This document shows, piece by piece, positions 22,006 through 34,700 of a stretch of DNA of 64,000 bases. The DNA is taken from positions 12,598,716 through 12,662,715 of the forward strand of contig NC_045142.1 in the NCBI RefSeq assembly GCF_008831285.2. Reading direction: 5' to 3'. The first letter of the stretch is position 1. Each line of letters starts with the position of its first letter. The DNA comes from Nymphaea colorata. Its lineage: Eukaryota; Streptophyta; Magnoliopsida; Nymphaeales; Nymphaeaceae. The notes under the pieces were generated by a model. That model saw only the letters and a program-made list of their open reading frames with translations, was not told the origin of the DNA and did no database searches. The translations under genes were made by a program, and so were the position numbers.

Positions 22006-23690
22006 ATAATCTGCATAGTCACAAATAACGTCTTGGAGTTTTAAACGGTGAGGTTTTTCTCGAGTATAATACGGCGGGCTTGAAAGTATAGGAAAAAATG
22101 GTATTTTTTTAAAAAAATAAAAAAACAAAAATTGGAGAAAATTAAAATAAGTGAAAAAATAATAACACAAACATCAAAAGATAAGTAGATTTACAACAAA
22201 TAAAAAATAGATAATAGAAAAAAAAATGTTTGGCATCAAAAGATAAGTATAATTTGTATTTAATTACGCGTTTTTTAAAGTTTAAAACGGCATTTCATTT
22301 TCTTGCGTTTTTTTTTTCTTTTTTTTTTAAAATTCTCTACATAATCATCACAGGGAAGTAACATAATATGATACAACCCCTTCAGTTATTGTGAAGGTGG
22401 GACCCTAGAACATCTGAACGAACTAATTCAAATGCTTTTCCTGTTACATAATTTCTGTTTCATGAGGAAAAGAAAGCAATTTCACAAGAACGCATTTTTT
22501 ACATGAAATTTGTCCAATTGTGGAAATTTTTGAAAAGATGTACAAGTAAAATCCTTTTTCACTAGGATGCCAATTTTTGGTGCCAAATTTTAACATCCTT
22601 GTTGCAGACAAGGTTGCAAGAATAATTCTGTACAACATGAAAAAAAAAATCTATGGAAATTCATTTACTATGCATTGCCTAATTAAATTCCCAACGTGAT
22701 GATCCTGCACCAGACAATCATTTGACGAGACAGCCCAGTTCAATTTCCCAAAAATCAATTTCTTTTTCCAGAAAAAATGGCAGCTATTACAATCCTACCT
22801 TGAAATCTTAATTCTTTACAGCTCAATCTTAGGATTCGTGAGGCATTTATACATATTCCATATTTATGGAAATGTTGTAAAAAGTATATCGTAAGCCGCA
22901 TCGGTCTGGCTTTAAGATACACTGTATCGTAAATTATAGTAACGTATAGTGATGTATCATATTTTTTTTAAAAATAATCAGAAAAAATTCTGAAAAAATC
23001 ATAAAAAATCAACGTATTGTAATGTATTGTAATTGTATCGTAACTGCATCGTACAAGACAATGCATGTAATTGTACAATACGTGCAATACAGGCACGATA
23101 CACCACCTGTTTACGATGCAGGTGGTGTATTGTATCGCATTTTTGAAATGCGATGATACGTATCGTACGATACGGCTCCGTATTGTACGATATGTACAAC
23201 ACTGTATTTACCCCTTTTGGCTTCAAAATTTTCCATTTCTACTCCTACGTGGTCATATTTACTATTATGTATTTGTATACCATAGTAAAAAAAACTCATT
23301 TTTTTCGAAAAGGCTCCATGAAAACGTTGAATACAATGAGAACGAAAAAACCCATCTTTTTCCCATTTTTTTAAAACAACTCCAACATAAATTTTTCACA
23401 CTTTTATTGCCCTTTTTCTCATTATTTTTACGTTATTTTTGGTTTAAAGTTTAAAACTTAAGTCAAATTATGTATCTTCATTTCTATCATTACTAAAACA
23501 TCACTTCTATCATTTTTTATCAAATTATTTCTTATATTTTTTTAGTTTTTCATTTATTTTATTGTTTCCTAATTTTTAAGATTTATTTTTTTCTAAAAAA
23601 ATTGCAAAATTTTCCCCAAGATTTACAGCTTTGTCGGAAAATACCCGAGAAAAACCTTGCCGTTTAAGACCCAGTGACTATGTCATATAC
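22006..23690. repeat. Repeat with inverted ends, hosting a hAT MITE
   Basis: The left part contains TAGTCACAAATAACG and GGTTTTTCTCGAGTAT. The reverse complement of the right end (about 23640-23690) contains TAGTCACTGGGTC, then TTAAACGGCAAGG and TTTTTCTCGGGTAT, so the ends are inverted relatives. A second copy of the left end is at 42211. I find no target duplication, and much of the interior is low-complexity A/T. The element class is not known to me. Confidence 0.4.
22868..23199. mobile_element. hAT MITE of the palindrome family, inverted orientation
   Basis: The left end (AATGTTGTAAAAAG, then ATCGTAAGCCGCATCGGTC and GGCTTTAAGATAC) matches the reverse complement of the right end of the 13295-16741 element. 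The right end carries TATCGTACGATACGG (23161) and ends GTACAACACTG. Flanks TATTTATG and TATTTACC agree at 6 of 8 positions. At about 330 bp it has no coding capacity and lies in the repeat above. Confidence 0.7.
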
Positions 23691-24280
23691 ATTTTATGCA
23701 CATAAATACTTATTTCAGGCTCATCGGATGCACATTTATTCCAAAGCACCACTATAGCCATTTGAAAGAAAACTTTCCCCCTTGTGGGCAAGTGAAATCC
23801 TGATTTTGCCCTTATGTTATAATGTTTTCTCTCTTGCATTTATATGCATAATTACATACTCTTAAGGCTCCATAGGCATAAATCCATTGACAATTGCCCT
23901 TATAGAAATGTGGAATATCAATTTCACCCTTGATACAAATAATAACAGAAATATCAAATTTTTGGCTTGGAAAATTGCCAGATATTACAAATACCCTCTT
24001 ATTTTAAAAATTCCTCCTCATATCATAATATTCACTGTTAGGTGTTTATATGCATTTTATAAACATAACTATTTATAGTAGAGCTCATCAGACAATTTTC
24101 TCCAATTACACCTGCAGCTATGCGAAATTACATGTTTACACTTGTTTTACAAATAATAGCAGAAAAATGAAGTTTTCATTTGGAAAAAATCACTGGATAT
24201 TACACATATTCTAAAAGCATTCACCTCAGACATTATAATTAGATCAGCTATATAGGATTAGTGATGACAATGTAATAGAA
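23691..24280. other. No gene recognised
   Basis: AT-rich sequence. Two stretches (about 23690-24000 and 24000-24200) look like old imperfect duplicates, sharing TATGCA, AAATAATA and TTGGAAAA motifs. No domain is seen. Confidence 0.4.
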
Positions 24281-24965
24281 ACTCCGACCAACATGAAAGC
24301 TGACAGCAGAGTTCCTGTGGAAAACCGCACCCCTATAGGCAACTTGTTGGATCACTTACTTATATATCTCAATATTACTGGGTCTGATATATCTCAAGTT
24401 ACTCATGTTACTAGTCAATGTCGGCATGCCCCTACATATGCTCAGACGACGCAATCCTTTAGATTGTCAGATATATTAAAAGAAAATGAGGGAGTATTTC
24501 TATCTACTACTTCCCCATTAGATGTATATGCTTATACTAATGCTAATAGGGTGTGATCCAAATAATAGAAACTCAATCACTTTTTTTGTTTGTTTTAACA
24601 GTCGTTGATATCTAGAAGTGCAAGAAGAGAAGATGTCCTTGTCATCCATGGAAGCAAAATATCAGATAAAGCCATAGACAACTGATAAAGGATAGGATAT
24701 GGGGATTTTATTACACAAACCTACAGAAATGTGTCATGATAATCAGAGTGCTTTTTACATAACATAAAATCATATTCTCCATGAACATACCCAGCATATT
24801 GAGATTTGTTGTCGGTTTGTTCAAGAAGATACTTGAACAATATCACTATGATATATCTAAATATCAGCTCACAGATCTTTGCACCCAAGCGTCGAGCTAT
24901 AACAGTTCAACTTTTCAGCAAACTTTCAGTTGTATATCATAAGTTTGAGAGAGGGTGCTAGCGTT
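24281..24965 (+). pseudogene. Copia relic: end of RT and RNase H
   Basis: The plus strand reads PIGNLLDHLLIYLNITGSD, VTHVTSQCRHAP and LDVYAYTNANRV, which are decayed forms of the Copia blocks at the RT/RNase H junction. Later frames include a degenerate RNase H end (YHYDISKYQLTDLCTQASS). Stops and frameshifts are frequent, no LTR is seen, and the fragment adjoins the PRAF 3' flank at about 25040. Confidence 0.65.
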
Positions 24966-25039
24966 TATGTAAAAATACAAATCATTGTAATAGAAAACGT
25001 ATTTTATTAAAATAAAAAAATGCAAAAAGAATTATAGGA

Positions 25040-25713
25040 AAAAGGATCTTCAACATGTTTTGGTGCAGGTATAACAAAAAGCAAATCTAAACGAGGGGCA
25101 TACTACTGACAAGACAGAGCGTCTCTTACATGGAAATGGACAGTCTTAGCGGCAGTTCAGGGGTTTTATCCTGCATTGAACAAAACCCTGACACCACAGA
25201 CATAGGGATTCTTTGTGGGAGTTATGTTTTAAATTTGGTGGCCGAATTTTTAAGTGTTGTTGAAAGTATCTTTTTAAAAGCTTTGACTGCCAAAGGAACA
25301 TCACTGAGACCCTGGAAAACGTGTGAAAGACCCTTTCACAGTCGTTGAAATGTAACAAGCAGCATATCTTTATAACTCTACTTCAGGATACGAGTCAAGA
25401 CAGATATAAGTAGTTGAAGTAAAGCACAGACAAGCGAAAGAAACAGAATGGAAATGTCCCAAGTGAACAAATACACAAGAAACAAAATAACATTGATCTC
25501 ATCCTCATGATCAAATATGTAAATGAAACTTTTCCCCATAGAGAGAGATGATTACATGAAGAATTCCGGTGCACCAACATTACAAGAAATTACTTGGTGA
25601 AAAGAATAATTTACTCCTTTGGTCAAAATCAGGAGTAAGAAGATGACAAATCATGTGCTGTACAACAAGAAGAACAATATCCTGCTCTCTGAGAACTAAC
25701 TTTGTTTGGAAGC
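25040..25713 (-). other. 3' flank of the PRAF gene, shared by all three units
   Basis: This matches about 4390-5042 (unit A) and 45085-46192 (unit C, where two insertions enlarge it). It probably includes the 3' UTR of the intact gene. I could not fix a polyadenylation site. Confidence 0.55.
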
Positions 25714-28700
25714 TTATGGTTCAGGTTCACGTTCTTCTAAAGGAGCTGCAGCCATAGGTAATGAACTTTGAGACGCTGCACTGGTTGACGGAGCCGGAGG
25801 CTTTTCCATAATACCTCTGACATTGTATTTCTCAAACACTCTCCCATGGTTCTCCGCCCACCAGACTTCAGCTTGTCTTTCAACAAATTTTTTTCGGCTG
25901 GTGAAAGAATAAATGTTAATTGACAAAGAAAGTTTTCAAAATCACTGTGCTGCATATGGATGAGATATGTGTTATTAGACAGGGGTTGGCTTAACCAGAA
26001 AAAGTATTTCTCTTACACCATGTCCCGATTAACTTGACCGAGCTGAACTACACCAGAACAGAGAGTGATGCAACCCTATAAACGCCTGATGAGTCAGTCA
26101 ATATCTAAGGTGTACATTTACACAGAGGAATCACATCTCGTCAGTTAGATTTAGTTGAAAACAAAAAAACCTAACACTAGTTTATCCTCTTCCCTAGTGC
26201 CTATGCATGCTTTGGCTTATGCAGGAAGTAGCTCCCATGGGTTTTGAACTATGACTGTTTTATTGACAGACGAAGCCTCGCCTGCTACACCAAACACTCT
26301 TGGTATATATACTTAAGAAGTATTTGTATGTAAATAAATGCAAACATGGATAGAGAAACATATACACTTACATAATCAGCAGGGGAAGAGAGGAAGTGGG
26401 GTCTGGAGGAGGGCGAGAGAGAGAGAGAGAGAGAAAAAGAGTGTGTGTGGAGGGGATGGGGTGTGGAGGAGGAGGTGGTTATGCAGTGCTTTCTTATAAG
26501 CCAGTTAAAAACTTATTTCAACACAAGCAGCTAACAAGATACATACAAATCAAGCAAAAGCATAAAAATGGAAAAGATGACAACACATTTGTGGTTCGCC
26601 CTAATGCTTCACACGTACTTTCTCATAAGCCAAGCAAGACACTGAAACAACTCAAAATGTAAAGGTAATAACAAGCATGACAAAAAAATAATAATAATAA
26701 TTAAATAGATAAGAATGCTCATGCAAGTGCATATGGAACAAAAGCACACATAAATTTCAAAAAATGGCATTTGTATAGACTTAAATTTCTCTTGTTTTTA
26801 GAGAGAGAGAGAGACCTGAATTTCACTTTTTTGAGAACTTTGGTTCCATCACGAAGGCGTAAAAGTGTAACATAAACACCAGACTCAAATTGCTCGATCC
26901 ACTGTGCTTCTACTTCATCGTTTTTCCTTGGTGTAGAGGTTACAGCTGACAAACCGTTCTCAAAGTTTTGATTAGACTTTGCTTCCAAACCACCACCGTA
27001 AACCAGTCTATTGGTCTGTACTCTTTCATCATCACTATCATGTGAGACCATATCAGTTAATCGAGTACCCTCAGTTGAATCAATAGATCTTCTGTCATGA
27101 GTATCAGCCATATCACGGATCAGTGATGGATTATCAAATGAGGTTCGTTCAGGATCAGAAGAGTCATGTGCTACGGAAAAAGTGGAAACTTGTCCCTCAT
27201 TTCTCTGCATGTCTTCAACTTGCAGAACAGTAAGAGATGAAGACTGACAGATGTCACTTGGACTATTGGCAATGGCAGAAAGATGATGTATCAAATTTTG
27301 CATGTCATCAACAGAGAATTCAGGTGGTAGTTTCTGTACAACCTCGTTAAGCTGAGCATTTAATTGAATAATAAAGTGGTTAGTTTGAAAATCTAACAAA
27401 GACAAGCACATGCTATATGTGTGTGTGTGTGTGACTCTGTGTGTGTGTGTGTGTGAGAGGGAGAGAGAAAGAGAGACGAGGTTTAGATAATGACGTGCCT
27501 AAGACATAATACAACGCACACACACACACACACAGATGAGGCTATGTTGTCATGTTAAGAGATAATGCGTAAGCAGTGGATGAGTAACTTGTGATGCTTA
27601 GTGGGAACACCAGAGAGAAAAAGAGAAGGAGAGAGAGAGAGATGAGGCCCAGATGGTGTCATGTTTAGGAAACAATGCGATATGGTATTACTATTATCTA
27701 TCACAAGCATAGGCAGTGCATGAGTAACTTGTGATGCTTAGTGGGATACCTGTGTGGTAAGAGACTTGATAACATCCCTTGCAACATTAAGTTTGGCAAA
27801 TTCTTCTTCTGCCTTTGACTCTGCATCTTGAGCTTTCTTCTCAGATTTCTGAAGCTCCATCTCTTGAGCTTCACATCGTCGTTTAAGACTTTTAACCTAA
27901 ACCAGATGAATACGAGTTAAGGAAACTCAAAACTAAGACAACCTAGATAGTTGAAGAATGCAGAAAGAAAGATTAATCAATTTGGAGAGGCACTGTCAGA
28001 TACCTGAGCTTGTAACTTCTGGACTTCTTGGTTTAAAAGCTCATTTGTCTTCTTCATGGTGTCAACCATGTTCTTGGAAAAGGCAAGGCCACCCATTGTT
28101 GGAGCTGGAGATGTAGAACGTGGAGGGCTTGGTCTCCTTGAAAATGGTGACACAGGCCTCGAGTTACTACTTGGCTGTGATACAGAAATAACACCAAGTA
28201 AGTAGATGAAATTTGTTCACGATTGATAGTTCATGTCTAGCAAAAATAACAATAATAATGGAAAAATATTCATTTTCACCTCAAATTGTTTGACTTGTGA
28301 CACAATGAGAGGTTGTAGAATCCTTGATGATTTCATTTCATTTCTGTCCATCTTATTTGGCTCACCCATGCGCCTAGGTGCCAGATTTCTCTTAGAAGTA
28401 ATTGAAGATTCACTGTTCTCAGCTGCTTTAAGTTTTGCAAAGCACAGATCACAAACACGATGAGGCTTTCCTGGAGTTGGGGCTAATGCAGCTTTTAGTG
28501 CTTTCTTGGAACTGCAAGCGTGGCAGTGGACCAGACCACAGTTATAGCAGTTGTGCCTTTTCCGTGTAAATCCAAATGCTTGTCGACAACCAGAGCAAAC
28601 GGACTGGTCTGCACCTGAAACCCACTTATGAAGGCATACAACTGCGGTGAAATTTGAACCACATGATATATTTCTGACATGCCTATCTTTCAAAGCTTCA

Positions 28701-31700
28701 ACGAGGCATGGTGTTTTTCGATCTTCAACATCACCATGCCCTAGTCTTCCATTGGCACCTTTCCCCCATGTATATACTTCACTTCTTGAAGTCAAAACAA
28801 CAACATGGTAGGATCCACAGGCAATCTCCTCAATATATTCTCCAACTAACCTATCTTGAACTAAGCAAGGAACTTTCCCATCAGATTGTGGATTTCCTAG
28901 TTGTCCATGGGCAACACAGCCCATGGTAAAAATATGCCCTGATGTTGTTAGGCCAACTGTAATGCTATGTCCACAAGCTAAGCTATGGAAATTATAGTCG
29001 ATAAGTGATGAGACACATGTGGGTACTAGACGTGCTTCCTTGTCTCCATGACCAAGTCGATATTTGTCACCATCTCCCCAGGTGAACAGCTTCCGGGATG
29101 AAACATGTGCACCATGCTGTGTCACAATAACCTCTACAATTGCTGCTGTATGCCACACGCCACATGCAACTTTGATCGTCTTCAGTCCTCTCAAGGATTC
29201 AACCTCCTTGGGGTATGCCGTGCTTTCTCGAGTACCATGACCCAAGACCCCGAAAGTTCCATCACCGAATGTAAACAACTGACCATTTGAAGTTGCCACT
29301 GCTGAATGCCATGTGCCACAGGCAACAGATGACACTTGAAGCCCTTCTAGAGGACCTGAGACTCTCTTGGGAATCCAATGGCTAACATCAGTGCCATGAC
29401 CAAGTAGTCCAGCATTGTGAGTACCATCACCCCATGTATAAAGATCACCAGCTACAGTTACTGCACAAGTGTGATGCTCTCCACAAGCAATATGTTCAGC
29501 ATTGCTAACTGCCAAAGATTCAACTAGTTGGGGTCGACAGACATCAGCATCAACTCCATGGCCAAGCCTCCCGCCAGATTCTTCTCCCCAGGTAAAAACC
29601 TCTCCTTGCTTTGTAATTAGTGCAGCATGTCTTACACCACATGAAATTTGGTGAACATCTAAAACTACATTGGACTCCAGGGGCTTTGGGAGCAAGACAT
29701 CGGTTCTTGTAACTAAAGAATTCAAAGTGCCTTCACCGGCTGTTCCATCAAACCATACCTCTCCCCATACATAAACATCTCCTAAAGATTCACAATCATC
29801 AGGTCCGGAACTTTGACTTGAAGTACTAGGGAGACTTGATATGCTGAGTCGGAAACCATCCCCAGTGCCTCTTAGTTGCATATTTGCATAGTCTGACCCC
29901 ACATCTGATCTTACCAAACTCAAAGAAGGCTCACGAAGGGCAAAGTTTGCTAATGCCTTTGCGTTAGTGTTGGATGTATTCAAAGAATTAATTTCTAGTG
30001 CTGCAGCAAGGGGACTATGGATTAAAGGAGGAGTGCCAGGAATGAATTCACCATTCTGCACAAAAAAGAAAAAACAGAAAAGGTAATATGACACCTCTAA
30101 AATGTTCTCAACCCATGTATTAGACAATATGAGGAATTTCCAACATTGAAAATGAAAGAGAAGAAAATAAAAGAAAATGAACCTGCACCACACTTTCACA
30201 GACAAGAGAAGAACTTTGAATAACAATATAGATAGTTCACATATTGAAGAGAACACAACCATGTAATAATCTGTCTAATTAAGCTAACTGATAAAAAAAA
30301 GTGTAAATAAAAGAGAGAAGTTCAAAAAAAGCTCCTTAAAATGAACTGATCTACCATGTAATGAAAAGGCTTCGATCACTATCCAAATTCCAAAGCATGG
30401 CAATCGATATTTCACTTTCACGATCAAAGGTGATGATAACATTCAATTAAATATCAAAGTATCTAACAATATTACCCACTTGATTTTGTCAAGATAGAGG
30501 TGAAAAGTAGAAGTTATTCCTGCCTATAGCAGCACATGCAAAACTAAAATCATGTCCATCAACAAAGAAAAGGCTTGTCAATGGATTCCAACCCTCATAT
30601 CTTCTTCATGCAGCAAATGAAGGACATCCCAGAGGGTTGACATTGAGCATCTAAGACATGCATAACAAAGCAAAGTAATTGAGTACATGGACAATGAACC
30701 AGCTAGTATATAAAAACAAGCATAGGTTCAGAGGATTCAAGTACGCTAATTGCTGCTACAATTATCTTTGCAAAATAATACTAGAGCTATTATAGGTTAT
30801 ATTAGTAGTTTAGTACATTCAGAGGCTGAACTTGCATTTCAGTGAACGATGAAAATCTCCATCGACCTTAAATAAAGGCACATTAGAAAGAAAAACTATA
30901 CATGATAACGGACAAGAAAGCAGATTGTGCAAGGGTGTAATGATAGTTGTGAGGAAAGATGCTCACATAGGAACTGGATCTTTCACTGGATTCTTCAAAC
31001 TTGGAACGTTTTCGCTGCCCAGTTGAGATTAATGCCTTAAGGCCTGCAAACCACACTTCTGACTCAACTTTGTCTTTGCAAATCTATGTAATAGCATATG
31101 AGAAGATTAGGGATCAGAACCAAACCAGTAATAAAAATGCTTAGAAAATAATAATGTGCAAACAGCAACAACCAGCTATAAAAATAGTGTACTCAAAGAT
31201 CCTTTGAAGTAGCAAAGTGCTAAAAGTAACGTACTCAAACGTCCACTAACCAGATCCAGTGATCGTTCACCATTATTATATATCAAGGAGAAAGAAAGAT
31301 AGTCTTTTTCTGGACGTAGATATCTTCTAAAAACGGCCTGAAGGAAATAAGGAATTAAAGTAAATCAAAATAGCTTCCACATGAAAAGCATTGAAAACAG
31401 TATGGGAACGAAGAACAAGTAATAGAAACCAATTCCATAATGGCAAGTAAACTTACAGTTCTCTGTCCGGGGATAATCTTAGAGACAGATGATAGCTTCA
31501 AATTCCTCTCTTCTCCACGTGAATACCAAATCAGTGTTGCCTCATCCTGGTTGAAAGGAAAGTTAAGCTTTTATTCAGGATTCCCTGATCCTGTTGTCTG
31601 AAAACATGCAGCATGCAAACAAGGAGATCTGGCTGCTTATAATCCTTTAAAACCTGAACTGCTTCAATGGTTACAAAATTACTCAACATGACCACTCTCA

Positions 31701-34700
31701 TTACTCACATGCCCATGAAGTGTAGAAATTGAAGTAAAAAGAAAAGACACATAAAAATCAGTATATCATATGATCAAAAATATAATACTGGATCTCACCA
31801 TATTTGTCTTAGCAAAATGGCAGAAATTATGTTAACTTACAGTCGAAAGTCTAAACGGGCAAACTTTGGGCTTCCCTTTCCGACTGTATTTGACTAACTG
31901 TGTACCTTTTTTCAAAGCAATAAGTGCCTGAAAGGACACAAACTCAAGGATTACACCATTATCCACAATATTCAATTCAAAGGGCAAATAGACAAATAAA
32001 TAAAGCATCACCAGCCAGACTTGTAGCTAGAAATCCAACAACTGCTGATAACCACAGTTTAGTGCAGCGAGGTACAACATAGTAAGAAACTTGTACAGCA
32101 TTTTTCATGATAAAGTATCCCTAAACTGTCACACTCCTCTATCTTTTCAATGGTCTTCTACACTAAAATGTTAAAGTAACCCCACATAGAGCAAATCATA
32201 CATACTAGTTGTTTAATTGCTGAAGTGAACTTTCTTCATAGACCAAAAATTTCATCGGGAAATGGAATTATGCTGCATTCATTAATCACATTAAGTTTTC
32301 ATCATGCTGATTTTTTACTTAATATTGAGGAAGATCGAAAAAAATGACAACATGAATAAAGGAGGAATTAACTGGGTCTCATCAAAATTGCTGTTCAAAA
32401 GAGTGAAATTAGCATAGATTCAGGTTGCATTCAAAGTGACTGCAGAAAACATACAACAACCCGTCCCTTAATCAAAATAACACTTTCTGTCAACATTCTC
32501 TTGACATTTGACTTTCCCTTTTGTTACACATCCAATCATATTTTCTTTCCACCAACTGCAGCAAGTTGAGGAAAATAAAGAATGTGCACCTTCAACACAA
32601 AAAGATTAAATTATTATTGTTCACATGTATGTAAAATGATGATCTAAAATTCAGCTATTATGTTCTTTATTTATCCTGTAAAAAGTATGTGATGGAAGGG
32701 TAGTGATGAATACCAGCTCTTTGTGGTGTCGTTTATGGACCCAGATAGGATAAATCAGTTATTATGTGCACCATTCAATATCCAACACATTTTCTCACAC
32801 ATTAATGACCGAGATCCATATGTTAAGTCATACGCAAATGATGATGATAAATTAGAAAGATACCGTATCAATTCCCTGTTTTGTTAGAGCATTGCCTACC
32901 AAGAATAAGTAGGAAGAAACAAGAGATATTTGTGAGGTCAAATATTGTGTTGCAGGCATCAATCAAGAATATTTTGCATTGTCATGTTTCAGGTGACATA
33001 GGATTCGCACAAGTAACTACCCACCACTATGACATAGTTAAGATAAGATGGAATTACTGAAGCATTATATGGAAGTCAGATTTCAAATGTTTGATTATGA
33101 CTATAGCTTTCCAATTTTATATTACATCCATAGATTCCCTCACATTTTTTTTTCTCCTCAGCAAAGTCTTAGGATTGGAAATGGGAAAATGATAGGAAAA
33201 TATTAAGTTGAAAAAAGAAGGTGAAAGTTAAGAAAAATTGGTGCTGTCATAAAAAAGTCTCAGTTTTCATCATGGCTGAAAATGAGAATAATATGAAAAT
33301 TTCATCTACGGAGATGAAGTAGTTTTTCCATACAAGCTGCTCTGTCTCTGCCTCTTTCTCTCTCATTTTTACATGCATAAAACAAAAAAAGATAACTTGA
33401 TGTGAAAATTTTCAACCAATAACTAAAAAAGTTTACATGGACCAGACAGTCAGTACCCAACCCAAATATTTTTTTTTTCTACGCTTGTGTAATGAAGACT
33501 CCCAGATCTTAGTTGAGTCAAACATAGATATGGGATCCATATTTCATCATAAATTCACTAATCCTATCCATCCTTCTGAAGTCCAAACCGAAAATTAGTT
33601 GGACCACCTTCCTCGAGTCACTACTAACCTGGATCATAGTCATACTAGTAGAGGTCATTTCCATGCCAAATCAGATCCATCCAAGACCCTATTTGGGCAC
33701 CCAGTTTACCTTTTCGCCTTAAACAAAATAATTGGACTTGCCTGGCCAAATCAAATTTTCGTAGGCAGCATTCCTCCTCTTTCCATCATGTTCCTGCCAG
33801 TTCTTTTGGACACATCGGCAGGAATAAATGAAGAAGCAAACAATAATGGAATCCTATTGATTTTTCTTGATAGGGTGCACACACAGAAAGAGTGAAAAAC
33901 GAGTGAAATTACTTATAAGAATAACACAAAATGATTCACAGCTTTATAGAAACTCATCTTCATCTCCATACAAAGGGAAATCGAAATGAGAGGATACCAT
34001 TTGTATGAGGTTGTTGGGTCCAGGATCCCCCTTTCTAGTTTGAGCTAAATATTTTTTGTGCCAATCTTATTATTTTTCCTCTGTTGATCATTCACACTAA
34101 TGATGGTATCATGATAATGGTTTGACTTTTCCTAAAAAAAAGGTCGTACTTCCAAGAGAAGGAACAAAAAATAAAACGCAAAAGCTACAAAATTCTATTT
34201 GGTTCCTTATGTCAACATGAAGCCAAGCCATTGGCTCTGCACTTTTTGTGAAAACAAAGATGACTTAATGCTGGATGGTTGGAACCTGGAAGCCTTTGCC
34301 ACATCTGACTAGGACTCTAGGATTTAACAATCTATGTCTGTAGGACCATGCTTGAAAGAGACCATAGATATCGTCATCCATCTAATTTGATTCAAATTCC
34401 GATCCTCACATCAATTGCAGCCAAAGCTTAGATTAGGGATTATGAGACAATAGACGAGATGATCATGTTGCTCCATGCAATGTATGTTGCTCCATGCAAT
34501 GTTGTAAAGGGCATATCGTAACGTCCCGTAAACGTAGCATAACGTATCGTAAATTAATTTTTTAATTCATAAAATTTTTTTTAAATTAAAAAAAATAGAG
34601 AAAAAATCGTTAATATCAGGAAAAACATAAAAGAAATTGAAAATAATGTGCTTATATATATAATAAACTCATCACATCATTTATAAGCCATAATATACTA

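Noticed and set aside
28495-28680. Short minus-strand frame over the FYVE region
   Set aside because: Out-of-frame shadow of the PRAF FYVE coding sequence.
33599-33895. 98-codon plus-strand frame in PRAF intron 1
   Set aside because: No recognisable domain, no splice context, opposite to the host gene; treated as chance or an old repeat.
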